A stretch of 50,354 bases of DNA from a bacterium OM1 bin76. GTDB taxonomy: Bacteria; Actinomycetota; Acidimicrobiia; Spongiisociales; ZC4RG35. A program made the position numbers and the translations under genes. The notes under the pieces were generated by a model. That model saw nothing but the letters and a program-made list of their open reading frames with translations, was not told where the DNA came from and searched no databases. Positions 34,038 through 42,780 of the stretch are shown in pieces (positions within the stretch are counted from its first letter, which is position 1; each line of letters begins with the position of its first letter). The DNA lies in assembly GCA_002238785.1 (NCBI GenBank), contig MPNA01000009.1:72189-122542 (forward strand), read 5' to 3'.

Positions 34038-35750
34038 TTGACAATCGTGGAATCTTTCACGATCCCGCTTCCGATGGAGGACGGTATTCGGCTATCGACC
34101 GATGTCTTCCTTCCATCCGGAAGCGGGGGTCCCTATCCGGCGCTGTTGATGAGAACGCCCTACGACAAGACCCGGGTGGAGGATGGGCGGATGATCTACA
34201 CGCAGATCATCGCCGAGGCTGTGGAGGCAGGCTATGCAGTGGCCATTCAGGATCTTCGTGGACGTTTCGAGTCCGACGGCGACTTCGTCCCGTTCCATGA
34301 GAACCCCGACAGTGACGCACAGGATGGTGCAGCAACCGTGGCCTGGATCAGAACTCAACAGTGGTGCGATGGCTCCGTTGCGATGTGGGGTGATTCCTAC
34401 GGGGCGTGGACACAGTGGAAAGTCGCTATCGACGGGGAACAGAAACCCGACGCCATCCTTCCGTCCGGCCTTCCGATGAGCGCCCTCGACTCGCCGGTCC
34501 TGAGGCCGGCCCGACGAATCCTTTGGTATGTCGGTCGCATGGGGCCCGACTCCAGGAGGCGCGCCGAACAAGGCGGCCGTTCTCTTGACGAGCAGTCTGC
34601 CTACCGGAACTGGAGAACCGTGGAAAGAAGTCGCTGGCTGTGGTTCCTACCCTGGAAGGAATTGCCGGATTACCTGCTTGGCGGCCTGTCGCCGCATTAT
34701 CAAGGCCTGCTGGAGAGCAGGCCGGGTGATTACCTGTCATGGATGAGGGGTTGTGACGAATTCGAGGGGCCTGTGTTGCTCCTGACCGGTTGGTTCGACA
34801 TAGATGTCGGGAGCGTGATCGAACTCCACGAGAGGCTGAAGAACACTCGTGACGAGTCCAGCCCCGCATATCTGATCGTGGGGCCCTGGAAGCACATGGA
34901 TCCCAAATACGATCTGAGCAGATACCGAGGGTCCATCGACTTCGGTGAGGACGCCCAATGGTCCTATCCGGATGTCCTGGCTCAATGGTCCGACTTTGCC
35001 ATGAAGGGCAAGTCCGGGCCTCTGTTCCCCGGACCTCCGATCCGGTATTTTGCAATGGGGGATGGATCCAACCAGTGGAGGGAGGCCACCCGGTGGTCGG
35101 AGGTGGTCGCGCCTGCCCAACGCTTCTTTTTCACTTCCGATGGCGGATCGGCAGGGAATGAAGGCGCCTTGTCGGAGTTTGCCCCTGAAGAGACCGCGAT
35201 GTGGACCTACGTGTACGATCCCAGGGATCCGGTTCCCTCCGCCGTGGACGAGGACGCATACTATGGCCCCTTCGATATCGGCTACATGGACCTGCGACCG
35301 GATGTGTTGTCTTTTGCCACTGCCCCCCTCGACCAAGCGGTTGAACTCCGCGGGTCTGTGCATGTGGACCTGGTGGCGACCAGCAGTGCTGTTGACACCG
35401 ACTTTTGTGCCTGGGTTGCCGAAGAACGCCCGGACGGGTCATCGGTTCTCATCGCGAGCGGCTTTGTGCGGGGTAGGTACCGCAATGGGATCGACCAGGA
35501 ACAATTCCTGGAACCGGGTAAGCCTGAGAGGATCCGGATTCGATGTCGCCCGACCGTCTATCGCCTGGCAGAAGGATCTCGCCTGGTGGTGAAGATCTCC
35601 AGCAGTGACTTCCCGGACTATGACCGCAATCACAATCTTGGGACCGATCCCTACTCGGATGCTCGGCTGGTGGCGGCCACGCAGTCACTCCGGAGCGGAC
35701 CGGACCACCCCTGCAGTGTCTCCTTGCCAGTTTCGAGGCCGGTCCGCTGA
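34038..35750 (+). CDS. CocE/NonD-family alpha/beta hydrolase
   Basis: The 570-residue protein has the two-part CocE structure: an alpha/beta-hydrolase domain with nucleophile Ser120 in WGDSYGAW (the family has GxSYxG), an Asp in the TGWFDIDVG block, and His in VGPWKHMDP; and a C-terminal jelly-roll domain (from about 330; SSDFPDYDRNHN near the end). Related enzymes are cocaine esterase, alpha-amino-acid ester hydrolases and X-Pro dipeptidyl peptidase. No signal peptide is seen, so it acts on the imported compound. The start is TTG at 34038, 10 bases after the binding-protein stop; no better start fits the N-terminal FTIPLPMEDGIRLSTDVF. The next gene overlaps by one base. Confidence 0.93.
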   Translation: MTIVESFTIPLPMEDGIRLSTDVFLPSGSGGPYPALLMRTPYDKTRVEDGRMIYTQIIAEAVEAGYAVAIQDLRGRFESDGDFVPFHENPDSDAQDGAATVAWIRTQQWCDGSVAMWGDSYGAWTQWKVAIDGEQKPDAILPSGLPMSALDSPVLRPARRILWYVGRMGPDSRRRAEQGGRSLDEQSAYRNWRTVERSRWLWFLPWKELPDYLLGGLSPHYQGLLESRPGDYLSWMRGCDEFEGPVLLLTGWFDIDVGSVIELHERLKNTRDESSPAYLIVGPWKHMDPKYDLSRYRGSIDFGEDAQWSYPDVLAQWSDFAMKGKSGPLFPGPPIRYFAMGDGSNQWREATRWSEVVAPAQRFFFTSDGGSAGNEGALSEFAPEETAMWTYVYDPRDPVPSAVDEDAYYGPFDIGYMDLRPDVLSFATAPLDQAVELRGSVHVDLVATSSAVDTDFCAWVAEERPDGSSVLIASGFVRGRYRNGIDQEQFLEPGKPERIRIRCRPTVYRLAEGSRLVVKISSSDFPDYDRNHNLGTDPYSDARLVAATQSLRSGPDHPCSVSLPVSRPVR

Positions 35751-36817
35751 TGCCTGCGGCAGAATCGAAGGGACTATCCAACGGGTTTGTTGACCTGCGA
35801 AGCGACACGTACAACCTGCCTACCCACAATATGTTGGACCGCTTGAGGTCTACCGTTGAATCCCCACGAGAAGGCGGGCCGCAAGCGTATACCAAAGACT
35901 TGGAGCAGGCCGTGGCGGAACTGACTGGCAAGGAAGCGGCCGTCTTCCTACCCACCTGCAGCGCCGCGAATCTCCTGGCGGTGATGGCCCTCGCCAGACC
36001 GGCCGAGAACGTGGTTGTGGATGCCGACTCGCACATCCGGTGGATGGAGGCAAACAGTGCCGCGGTGACGGGCGGGGCCCAGTTGGTACCGGTGCCAAGA
36101 GCCGGCAGCATTGTTGACGCTGCCGCAGTTGCGGAATTCGCCGAGCGAGCATCTCTGTTCGGACTTCCTCCTCTGGGCTTGATCTGTGTTGAGAACACCC
36201 ACAACAACGCGGGCGGACTGGTGGTGAGCCGGTCGGACATGCAGGGAATCTCGAGCCTGGCACTCGAATACGGCGCCCGTATTCATGTCGATGGGGCCCG
36301 GATCTTCAATGCCGCGGCCCGACTCGGGGTGGAGGTCAGCGATCTGTGTGTCTTGGCAACCACAGTGTCGTTGAGCCTCAATAAGAGTTTGGGGGCGCCA
36401 TACGGCGCCGCACTGGCGGGTCCCCAAGATGTCATTTCGAAAGTGAGGAGTCTTCAGGGCCAGTTGGGAATCGCCTCCATACACCAGGAGGGCCTTCTGG
36501 CAGCGATGGCACTGGAGGCCCTGGAAAACAACAGGGGGCGACCACATCTCGACAATGGTGGTGCGAGGGAGTTGGCGCGGTTGCTCACCCGATACTTCGA
36601 ATCCGAACTGGCCGTTCCGGCGCCGGAGACGAACATCATTCTCTTCGACATTCTCGTGGACCTGACCGCGGTCCGATTCTGTGGACAACTTGCCGCCAGG
36701 GGAGTGCTGGCCAAGCCGCGGTCTGCCCGGTCCATCCGCCTGGTTGTCAATCGCGAGTCAAGGCAGCACGATCTGGAACAAGTCATAGAAGCGTTCGCCG
36801 GTGTGCTAGGCCGCTGA
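35750..36817 (+). CDS. Threonine-aldolase-like PLP enzyme (beta-eliminating lyase family)
   Basis: The 355-residue protein starts FVDLRSDTYNLPTHNM, the low-specificity threonine aldolase opening. It has KEAAVFLPTCSAANLLA, ENTHNNAGG, the pyridine-binding Asp in HVDGARIFNAA, and the Schiff-base Lys212 in SLNKSLGAPYG. It would cleave a beta-hydroxy-alpha-amino acid to glycine and an aldehyde, or perform a related elimination. The ATG shares a base with the upstream TGA. Together with the CocE-like hydrolase it suggests that the imported compound is hydrolysed to an amino acid that is then split. Confidence 0.92.
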   Translation: MPAAESKGLSNGFVDLRSDTYNLPTHNMLDRLRSTVESPREGGPQAYTKDLEQAVAELTGKEAAVFLPTCSAANLLAVMALARPAENVVVDADSHIRWMEANSAAVTGGAQLVPVPRAGSIVDAAAVAEFAERASLFGLPPLGLICVENTHNNAGGLVVSRSDMQGISSLALEYGARIHVDGARIFNAAARLGVEVSDLCVLATTVSLSLNKSLGAPYGAALAGPQDVISKVRSLQGQLGIASIHQEGLLAAMALEALENNRGRPHLDNGGARELARLLTRYFESELAVPAPETNIILFDILVDLTAVRFCGQLAARGVLAKPRSARSIRLVVNRESRQHDLEQVIEAFAGVLGR

Positions 36818-36827
36818 AGGAGTACGT

Positions 36828-37742
36828 GTGGGTTCCATCGTAACTGTGACAGGTGAAGTGCCCAGTGCTGACATCGGCGCAACCTTGATGCATGAGCACA
36901 TCATGTGTGATCTGTACCGGATCTCCGGCAATTCGGACCATCTCCTCGATGACGTTGACCTTGCCATCACCGAACTTCGCCATCTGGCAGCCACTCCGCT
37001 GCGGACCGTGGTGGATGTGACGAGCGTCGGGCTGGGTAGGGATCTTCAGACTTTACGAGAGATCGCCCTGGCCACCGGACTCAATATCGTGGCCGGCTGT
37101 GGATGGTACCGAGACCCTTATTTGCCACCCCAAGTCTTCGAGACAACTTCTGACGGTCTGGCAGACATCCTGATAGCGGAGATAACCGAAGGGTCTGCAG
37201 ACGGTGGGGTAAGACCGGGAATAATCGGAGAGATCGGTGCTTATAGGGATCCGATGACCCCTGCAGAGGAGCGGGTGCTGCGTGCTGGGGGATTTGCGCA
37301 TCTGGAAACGGGAGTCTCTATATATACGCATGCTGCTCGGAGCACTGTGGGGATCGAGCAAGCCAGAATCCTGCTTCGAATCGGTGTTCCACCTGAACGG
37401 ATAGTCATAGGCCATTCCGACACGGTCCCCCGGAAAGACTATTGGTCAGAGTTGCTTGACATGGGTGTCACCCTCGGCTTTGACACCGTAAGGCCGCACT
37501 TTCCGTATGATGTCGAAGTTCGCGTCGCTGGTCTGGTATGGCTGGCTGAGCGAGGCTGCCTGGACCGGGTCGTGGTCTCCAATGACGTGTGCTTCCGTTC
37601 ACACCTGCGTGCCTTCGGCGGCGGTGGTTATACCTACTGTGCCACGGGATTCTTTGACGCCCTGAGGAGCGTGGGGTTCGGTGACCAGGAGTTTCATAGG
37701 ATGTTCCATGAGAATCCAGTCCGGCTTCTCGATGTGCCCTAG
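36828..37742 (+). CDS. Phosphotriesterase-family (PHP/YhfV-like) metal-dependent hydrolase 2
   Basis: The 304-residue paralogue of the product of 31285 is, by eye, about three quarters identical over its whole length. The metal ligands are all kept: MHEHI, GEIG, THA, IGHSD and SNDV. The residue two before the ligand His is Tyr (IYTHAA) where the paralogue has His, and the loop after GHSDTVP is two to three residues shorter. GTG at 36828 (another GTG is at 36826) has AAGGAG 5 bases upstream. Its place inside the operon, between the aldolase and the ATPase, makes it the likelier pathway lactonase/esterase of the two. Confidence 0.93.
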   Translation: MGSIVTVTGEVPSADIGATLMHEHIMCDLYRISGNSDHLLDDVDLAITELRHLAATPLRTVVDVTSVGLGRDLQTLREIALATGLNIVAGCGWYRDPYLPPQVFETTSDGLADILIAEITEGSADGGVRPGIIGEIGAYRDPMTPAEERVLRAGGFAHLETGVSIYTHAARSTVGIEQARILLRIGVPPERIVIGHSDTVPRKDYWSELLDMGVTLGFDTVRPHFPYDVEVRVAGLVWLAERGCLDRVVVSNDVCFRSHLRAFGGGGYTYCATGFFDALRSVGFGDQEFHRMFHENPVRLLDVP

Positions 37743-37754
37743 ATCGTCGACGCT

Positions 37755-39707
37755 ATGAACGCCGTGACCAAGGCCGAGAAGAGATCCCGAGACGGCAGGC
37801 CCCCGCCGACACTCGAGATCAACAATCTGACATTGTCTCTGCAGGGAGGAAGGGCTGATCCCCTGGACCTGGTCAGGGGCGTCAGCCTGGAAATCGGGCA
37901 AGGCCAGTGTCTGGGGCTGGTTGGCGAGTCCGGGGCGGGAAAGAGCCTGACAGCCAAGGCCATTGTGGGACTTCTTCCCAGGGGAATCAACGTTAGAGGA
38001 GGTTCGATCAGTCTGGGTGGGCAGGTTCTGACATCTGATCGAGTTAACTGGCGGGAGGTTCGGGGCGTTCTGGTTGGAACGATCTTCCAGGACCCCATTT
38101 CAAGCCTCAACCCGGTGATGAGAGTGGGAACTCAGGTGCACGAGGTAATCAAGGCCCATCTGACCCTGAATAAGCGTGATCGAGATCAAAGAGTGGCCGA
38201 GTTGATGGAGGCTGTAGAGCTTCGGGGTGACAGGGACTTTTTGGCACGCTATCCACATGAGTTGTCAGGTGGGCAGCAGCAGAGAGTCGCCATCGCTATG
38301 GCCATTGCCTGCGACCCATTGCTGTTGATTGCTGATGAGGCAACAACCGCCCTGGATGTTCGAACACAGGCCCGAATCCTGAGACTGCTTCGTGCCCTGG
38401 TGGACGGCATGGGTCTGAGCATGTTGCTGGTTACCCACGATGTGGGGGTCATCGCCAGCGTATCGGATCGTTTGGCGGTGCTCTACTCCGGGCGCGTCGT
38501 CGAACGGGGTAGGACTCCGAACGTGCTCTCTCAGCCTCGGCACCCTTATACGAGAGGCCTCATCGAGAGTTGTCCACTAGACCTGAAGGGCGGTTTCCGC
38601 ACCGCGGTGCGACCCATCACCGGCACCGCTCCTATCAATCTGGAGTCGACCTGGGACAATTGCGTATACGCCCCACGATGTTCCCGAGCCGCCGCCAAGT
38701 GTCGAAGTCACTCTCCCCCGCTCGAAGACTACGGTGAACTGCACAGAGCCGCCTGCTTCTATCCATTGGGAGATGGAATCCCTGATGACGCAACCGGGAG
38801 ATCGGATGAGACATTCGCCGACCGGACCACATCCTCCCAACCGCTGGCACTCAAGACGGTGATCCATGCCGCTGAGCACCCCTCAGAGGTTGGAGTGGAG
38901 TCAGAGGGCGGCAAAGAAGTCATCCTCAAGGCTACGGGACTGTCGGTGGCCTACCGGGAGGGACGCCTCGTCTCCTACGGGACCAAGGCTATTCCAGCCG
39001 TACAAGAGTTCAACATCGAGTTGAGGAGAGCAGAGACGGTTGCGGTCGTGGGAGAATCAGGGAGTGGGAAGTCGACGGTTGCGCTATCTCTGATACGGCT
39101 GGAGCCACGTAACGCCCTCGTTGAGGGACGTCGTGAGATTCTTGGCGAAGATCTTGATGAAATGGGTAAGAACGCACTCAGAAACATACGGAGAAGAGCG
39201 CAAATCGTCTTTCAAGATCCATACGGAAGCCTTAACCCGCGACGCAAGGTTGTTGATCTCCTCATGGAAGGGCCGCGAGCTCATGCCCTTGATACTTCCG
39301 ATTCTCCCATGGAGCAAGCCGGTCGGCTACTGGAAAGGGTCGGTTTGGATCCGTCCTTCGCAGATCGGTATCCCCATCAGATGTCGGGGGGACAGCGCCA
39401 GAGAGTTGCCATCGCCCGGGCGCTGTCAGTTGAGCCGCAGGTGCTGATATGCGATGAACCAGTCTCGGCCTTGGATGTCAGCATCCAGGCGCAGATACTG
39501 GAACTTCTGACCTCGCTGGCCAAGCAAGAGGGGCTTGCCTTCGTCTTCATAACCCATGACTTGGGAGTGATGAACATGCTTGCCGACAGAGTCATAGTTA
39601 TGAAAGAAGGCAAGACCGTTGAGACGGGCGCCGTAGAGGAGGTTCTCGAGCAGCCGCATACCCAGTACACAAAAGAGCTCGTACAAGCAAGTTTGGTCGT
39701 GATATGA
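37755..39707 (+). CDS. Fused double ATPase of a peptide-type ABC transporter (DppD-DppF-like)
   Basis: The 650-residue protein has two complete ABC ATPase domains. The first has Walker A GESGAGKS (57-64), signature LSGGQQQRVAIA (from 170), Walker B LLIADEATTALD and the oligopeptide C-terminal Cys segment (YAPRCSRAAAKC ... AACFYP). The second has GESGSGKST (433-441), MSGGQRQRVAIARAL (from about 543) and VLICDEPVSALD. Fusions of this kind (GsiA/DppDF) energise family 5 binding-protein transporters. The second half ends shortly after EEVLEQPHTQYTKEL and lacks its own C-terminal Cys segment. It is separated from its permeases by the regulator and amidase genes. Its stop overlaps the GntR ATG. Confidence 0.95.
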   Translation: MNAVTKAEKRSRDGRPPPTLEINNLTLSLQGGRADPLDLVRGVSLEIGQGQCLGLVGESGAGKSLTAKAIVGLLPRGINVRGGSISLGGQVLTSDRVNWREVRGVLVGTIFQDPISSLNPVMRVGTQVHEVIKAHLTLNKRDRDQRVAELMEAVELRGDRDFLARYPHELSGGQQQRVAIAMAIACDPLLLIADEATTALDVRTQARILRLLRALVDGMGLSMLLVTHDVGVIASVSDRLAVLYSGRVVERGRTPNVLSQPRHPYTRGLIESCPLDLKGGFRTAVRPITGTAPINLESTWDNCVYAPRCSRAAAKCRSHSPPLEDYGELHRAACFYPLGDGIPDDATGRSDETFADRTTSSQPLALKTVIHAAEHPSEVGVESEGGKEVILKATGLSVAYREGRLVSYGTKAIPAVQEFNIELRRAETVAVVGESGSGKSTVALSLIRLEPRNALVEGRREILGEDLDEMGKNALRNIRRRAQIVFQDPYGSLNPRRKVVDLLMEGPRAHALDTSDSPMEQAGRLLERVGLDPSFADRYPHQMSGGQRQRVAIARALSVEPQVLICDEPVSALDVSIQAQILELLTSLAKQEGLAFVFITHDLGVMNMLADRVIVMKEGKTVETGAVEEVLEQPHTQYTKELVQASLVVI

Positions 39708-40405
39708 ATCGTCCTCTGACACCATTCCGGCAATCCAACGATCCCATGTTCAGAACACTCGAGGATTATGCCTACAGCACTATCCGCGAAGCCATCCTGA
39801 TGGGGGAGCTGAAATCTGGAGAGCGGATCCTCCTAAAGGACCTTGAGGCCACATATCGAATCAGCCGTACCCCGATCCGACAAGCCCTCAGGCGACTTGC
39901 CGAGCGTGGGTACGTCACGCTGCAACCTCACTCGTCCATGAGGGTGCGACCCCTGAGTCTGGAGGAAGTAAACGAGTTGTACGCCCTGCGGCAGGCCATT
40001 GAACCGATAGCAATGGCCGAGGGAATGGGAGGAGCCGATGACTCGGTGATGGCCCTTTTGGAATCCCTGCTCGGCCAAATGCATGTAGCAACGGAGAATG
40101 AGGATCGCCTGACCCTTATAGGGCTCAACGCCAAGTTCCACAGATCAATGTATGAGCCCTCCCACATGCCTCATTTGCTCTCGATATATGACAGGCTGCT
40201 CGGCATATGCGAACGTTATCAATGGATGCAAGCCGGCGCCCCGGTCGCACAACTCCGGCGGGATCGACGACACCACGAGGAGATTCTGGATGCCTATCGC
40301 GGCAGGGACGAGGAGCGGGCAATAGAACTGATCCAAATCCACCTGGAACAGGCGCGGGCGGCGATCCTACAACATCTGAATACAAGAGGGGACCCGATCA
40401 CTTGA
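39704..40405 (+). CDS. GntR-family regulator, FCD (FadR C-terminal) type
   Basis: The 233-residue protein has an N-terminal winged helix-turn-helix (about 20-85: AYSTIREAILMGELKSGERI, TYRISRTPIRQALRRLAERGYV) and an all-helical FCD effector domain (about 95-225) with LYALRQAIEPIA, FHRSMYEPSHMP (metal-binding Asn/His region) and HHEEILDAYRGRDEERA. FCD regulators usually respond to small carboxylic acids. Encoded between ATPase and amidase, with four-base overlaps on both sides, it most likely binds the palindrome at 32331-32352 and perhaps controls the divergent CitE/PTE region. Confidence 0.95.
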   Translation: MNRPLTPFRQSNDPMFRTLEDYAYSTIREAILMGELKSGERILLKDLEATYRISRTPIRQALRRLAERGYVTLQPHSSMRVRPLSLEEVNELYALRQAIEPIAMAEGMGGADDSVMALLESLLGQMHVATENEDRLTLIGLNAKFHRSMYEPSHMPHLLSIYDRLLGICERYQWMQAGAPVAQLRRDRRHHEEILDAYRGRDEERAIELIQIHLEQARAAILQHLNTRGDPIT

Positions 40406-41820
40406 GTGCGACCAACGTACCTTACGCCATGGAGTGCCGGGAGTTCGAGGCGGCAAACCGGGAGTTGAACGCTTTTGTGGCGGTGCACCACTCCTCGGAG
40501 AGGCACCCGCGCCAGACAGACCCTTCGAAGGGGCCTGATCTGGCTTTGGGGTGCTGGTGCAGAGATGATCGAGTCACCACGGTGGCTGTTAAGGACAACA
40601 TCCAAGTGGAGGGGTTCCCCCTCACCGCCGGCCTGGCGGTACCGGTGTTGAGGGGTGACGAGTCGGTCTCCGGGACGTGGGTCAAGTGGCTGGTTCGCCA
40701 GGGCTTGGTGGTCACGGGAAAGACCAACATGTACGAATTGGGTTACGGCGCTCCTGGCTGCGGGGTGCCGCCGGCCGTGAATCCATGGGATCACTCGCTG
40801 ATCCCCGGTGGCAGTTCCAGCGGTTCCGCGGCGGCCGTCGCGGCAGGGCTGTGCAGTGTGGCCCTGGGTACGGATGCGGCTGGTTCGGTCCGGATTCCGG
40901 CAGAGTTTTGCGGGGTTCTCTCCTACAAGCCTTCCGGGAAGCAGGGCTGGCACAAGGATGGCGTCTGGCCTGGTGGTCCTTCCACACTGGATGCGATCGG
41001 CGTCATGGCCCGAGACCTGGACTTGCTGGCTCAAGCCGTTCCATCCCCGGGCGACGGAGGTGAACCGGATGAGAACACCGACTCCCGGACCCTTCCCGAC
41101 TCCGACCTGCAGACCCCCTGCCTCGGGATCCTGGATCTGGAAGGTGAAGAAGTGGACGAAGACTATGCCGTCCTGCTAGATGGGGTGCGCTCCTGGGCAC
41201 AGGATCGTGGTTACTCCACGGTAAGCGTGCGCCTACCGGGTTTGGGGAGCCCGGTCCGGGATGCGATCTGGAAGATATTTGCCTATGAATACTCGCGCGC
41301 CCTCGAGTCTCGCCTGACAGGGGAGGCCAGAGCAGTCCTGTCAGCCCCCTCACACCAACTGCTGACCGATGGACCCAAGACGTCGCCGGAGGACTACTCG
41401 GCGGCATTGAGTGCTCGGCGTCGGTTCAAGCACCAATATGCGCAGGAACTGAGCGGCTGCGATGCGGTGGTAACCCCCGTGACTCCGGTCCGACCCTATT
41501 CACTTGTCTGGTCTCGGGCGTTCGCCCAATGCCAGGAGGACGACCCCTCGGGCAGTCCGATCGACCTGTCAAACGTGGAGGCGCTGCTGACCAGGAAGAC
41601 CCGGTACACCGCGCCGATCAACCTGGTCGAGTACCCGACCTTGACTCTTCCCATGCGCCTTCATCGAGATGGACTGCCGGTCGGCATCCAGATCGCCTCG
41701 GTCCCCGAGAACGAAAACGAGATGTGGAGTATCGCCCGACGGATGTGGCAGGACATCGGACCGCAAAGAATCCGCCGGGATGGGAGCGGCAAAATGCACG
41801 GAAGTTTCGTGGACACCTAG
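40402..41820 (+). CDS. Amidase-signature family amidase
   Basis: The 472-residue protein has the Ser-cisSer-Lys triad of the amidase-signature family: Lys64 in AVKDNI, cis-Ser at about 138-139 in GGSSSGSAAAV, nucleophile Ser162 in GTDAAGSVRIPAEFCG. It ends with the typical TLPMRLHRDGLPVGIQI block. The TTG at 40402 overlaps the GntR stop; an in-frame ATG at 40429 is an alternative and would still keep the whole domain. It would hydrolyse an amide bond in the imported substrate to a carboxylate and ammonia or amine. The stop is followed by the non-canonical start of the permease gene. Confidence 0.94.
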   Translation: MSATNVPYAMECREFEAANRELNAFVAVHHSSERHPRQTDPSKGPDLALGCWCRDDRVTTVAVKDNIQVEGFPLTAGLAVPVLRGDESVSGTWVKWLVRQGLVVTGKTNMYELGYGAPGCGVPPAVNPWDHSLIPGGSSSGSAAAVAAGLCSVALGTDAAGSVRIPAEFCGVLSYKPSGKQGWHKDGVWPGGPSTLDAIGVMARDLDLLAQAVPSPGDGGEPDENTDSRTLPDSDLQTPCLGILDLEGEEVDEDYAVLLDGVRSWAQDRGYSTVSVRLPGLGSPVRDAIWKIFAYEYSRALESRLTGEARAVLSAPSHQLLTDGPKTSPEDYSAALSARRRFKHQYAQELSGCDAVVTPVTPVRPYSLVWSRAFAQCQEDDPSGSPIDLSNVEALLTRKTRYTAPINLVEYPTLTLPMRLHRDGLPVGIQIASVPENENEMWSIARRMWQDIGPQRIRRDGSGKMHGSFVDT

Positions 41821-41835
41821 AAAGGCGGTAGCAAG

Positions 41836-42780
41836 ATTCTCAAGGCATCCGCCCACCGTCTCCTGCAGGCGATCCCCGTTCTGTTGATCGCTTCGGCGAT
41901 CCTCTTCTTCGCCATGAGGCTGGCGCCGGGTGACCCGGTACTGGCCATGTACGGCGGTCAAATCGGTGTGACAATGGAAGAATTGGATGCTGCCAGAGAG
42001 AGACTCGGTTATAACGATCCCCTCCTGGTCCAGTACGGCGGTTGGCTGACCGACATAGTGAGAGGGAATCTTGGAAACTCGGTGGTGAATGGACTACCTG
42101 TCGAGCAGGTAATTGCCGAGAAGATCTGGCCTTCGGTGCAGTTGGCGGTGGTGGCGCTGGTCTTGTCGGTCTTCATTGCGGTGCCCGGGGGTGTCTTGGC
42201 GGCGCTTCGGCGTGGAAGCCTGATCGACAGGTTCCTGACAGGCTTTGTCAGCGCCGGAATAGCGATACCGCAATTCTGGCTGGGAATCCTGTTGGTTCTG
42301 GTGTTGGCGATCCAATTCCAGGTCTTCCCGGCGTCCGGTTACGTGTCGCCTACCGAGGGCGTCGGTGAGTGGGCCATGCACATTGCCTTGCCTTCTCTGA
42401 CACTGGCCATCACCCTTGCTGCTCCCACGATGAGGTTCGTGAGGTCAAGCATGCTTGATGTGCTCTCGGAGCAGTTCGTGGACGTGGCCAGGGCAAAAGG
42501 CCTGTCCGGTCGCCGGGTCATCTGGGTCCATTCATTGCGGAATGCGCTACTGCCCGCTCTGACGATCGTTGGCTTGCAGGCAGGGACCCTCATGGGGGGC
42601 GCCGTCCTGATCGAGTGGGTCTTCGCGTTCCCGGGCCTGGGGTGGCTCCTGGTCAACGCCGTTACCTCGAGGGACTATCCGGTTCTGCAAGCGGCTCTTC
42701 TTCTCTTCGTAACAGCATTCCTGCTGGTCAATTTCCTGGTTGAGATGCTCTACCGGGTGCTCGATCCGAGGTTGAGATGA
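41836..42780 (+). CDS. DppB-type ABC transporter permease with an apparent ATT start
   Basis: The 314-residue inner-membrane permease has the DppB N-terminus HRLLQAIPVLLIASAILFFAMRLAPGDPV (in two pieces), the ELDAARERLGYNDPLLVQYGGWL loop, the conserved LRNALLPALTIVGLQ block and RDYPVLQAALL near the end. The amidase stop at 41818 is in the same frame. Between it and the first ATG/GTG/TTG (TTG at 41884), which would cut the first membrane helix in half, the only suitable start is ATT at 41836, 10 bases after GAAAGG. ATT is a rare natural start; alternatives are the truncated TTG start or a base error. Its stop overlaps the DppC ATG. Confidence 0.92.
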   Translation: MLKASAHRLLQAIPVLLIASAILFFAMRLAPGDPVLAMYGGQIGVTMEELDAARERLGYNDPLLVQYGGWLTDIVRGNLGNSVVNGLPVEQVIAEKIWPSVQLAVVALVLSVFIAVPGGVLAALRRGSLIDRFLTGFVSAGIAIPQFWLGILLVLVLAIQFQVFPASGYVSPTEGVGEWAMHIALPSLTLAITLAAPTMRFVRSSMLDVLSEQFVDVARAKGLSGRRVIWVHSLRNALLPALTIVGLQAGTLMGGAVLIEWVFAFPGLGWLLVNAVTSRDYPVLQAALLLFVTAFLLVNFLVEMLYRVLDPRLR

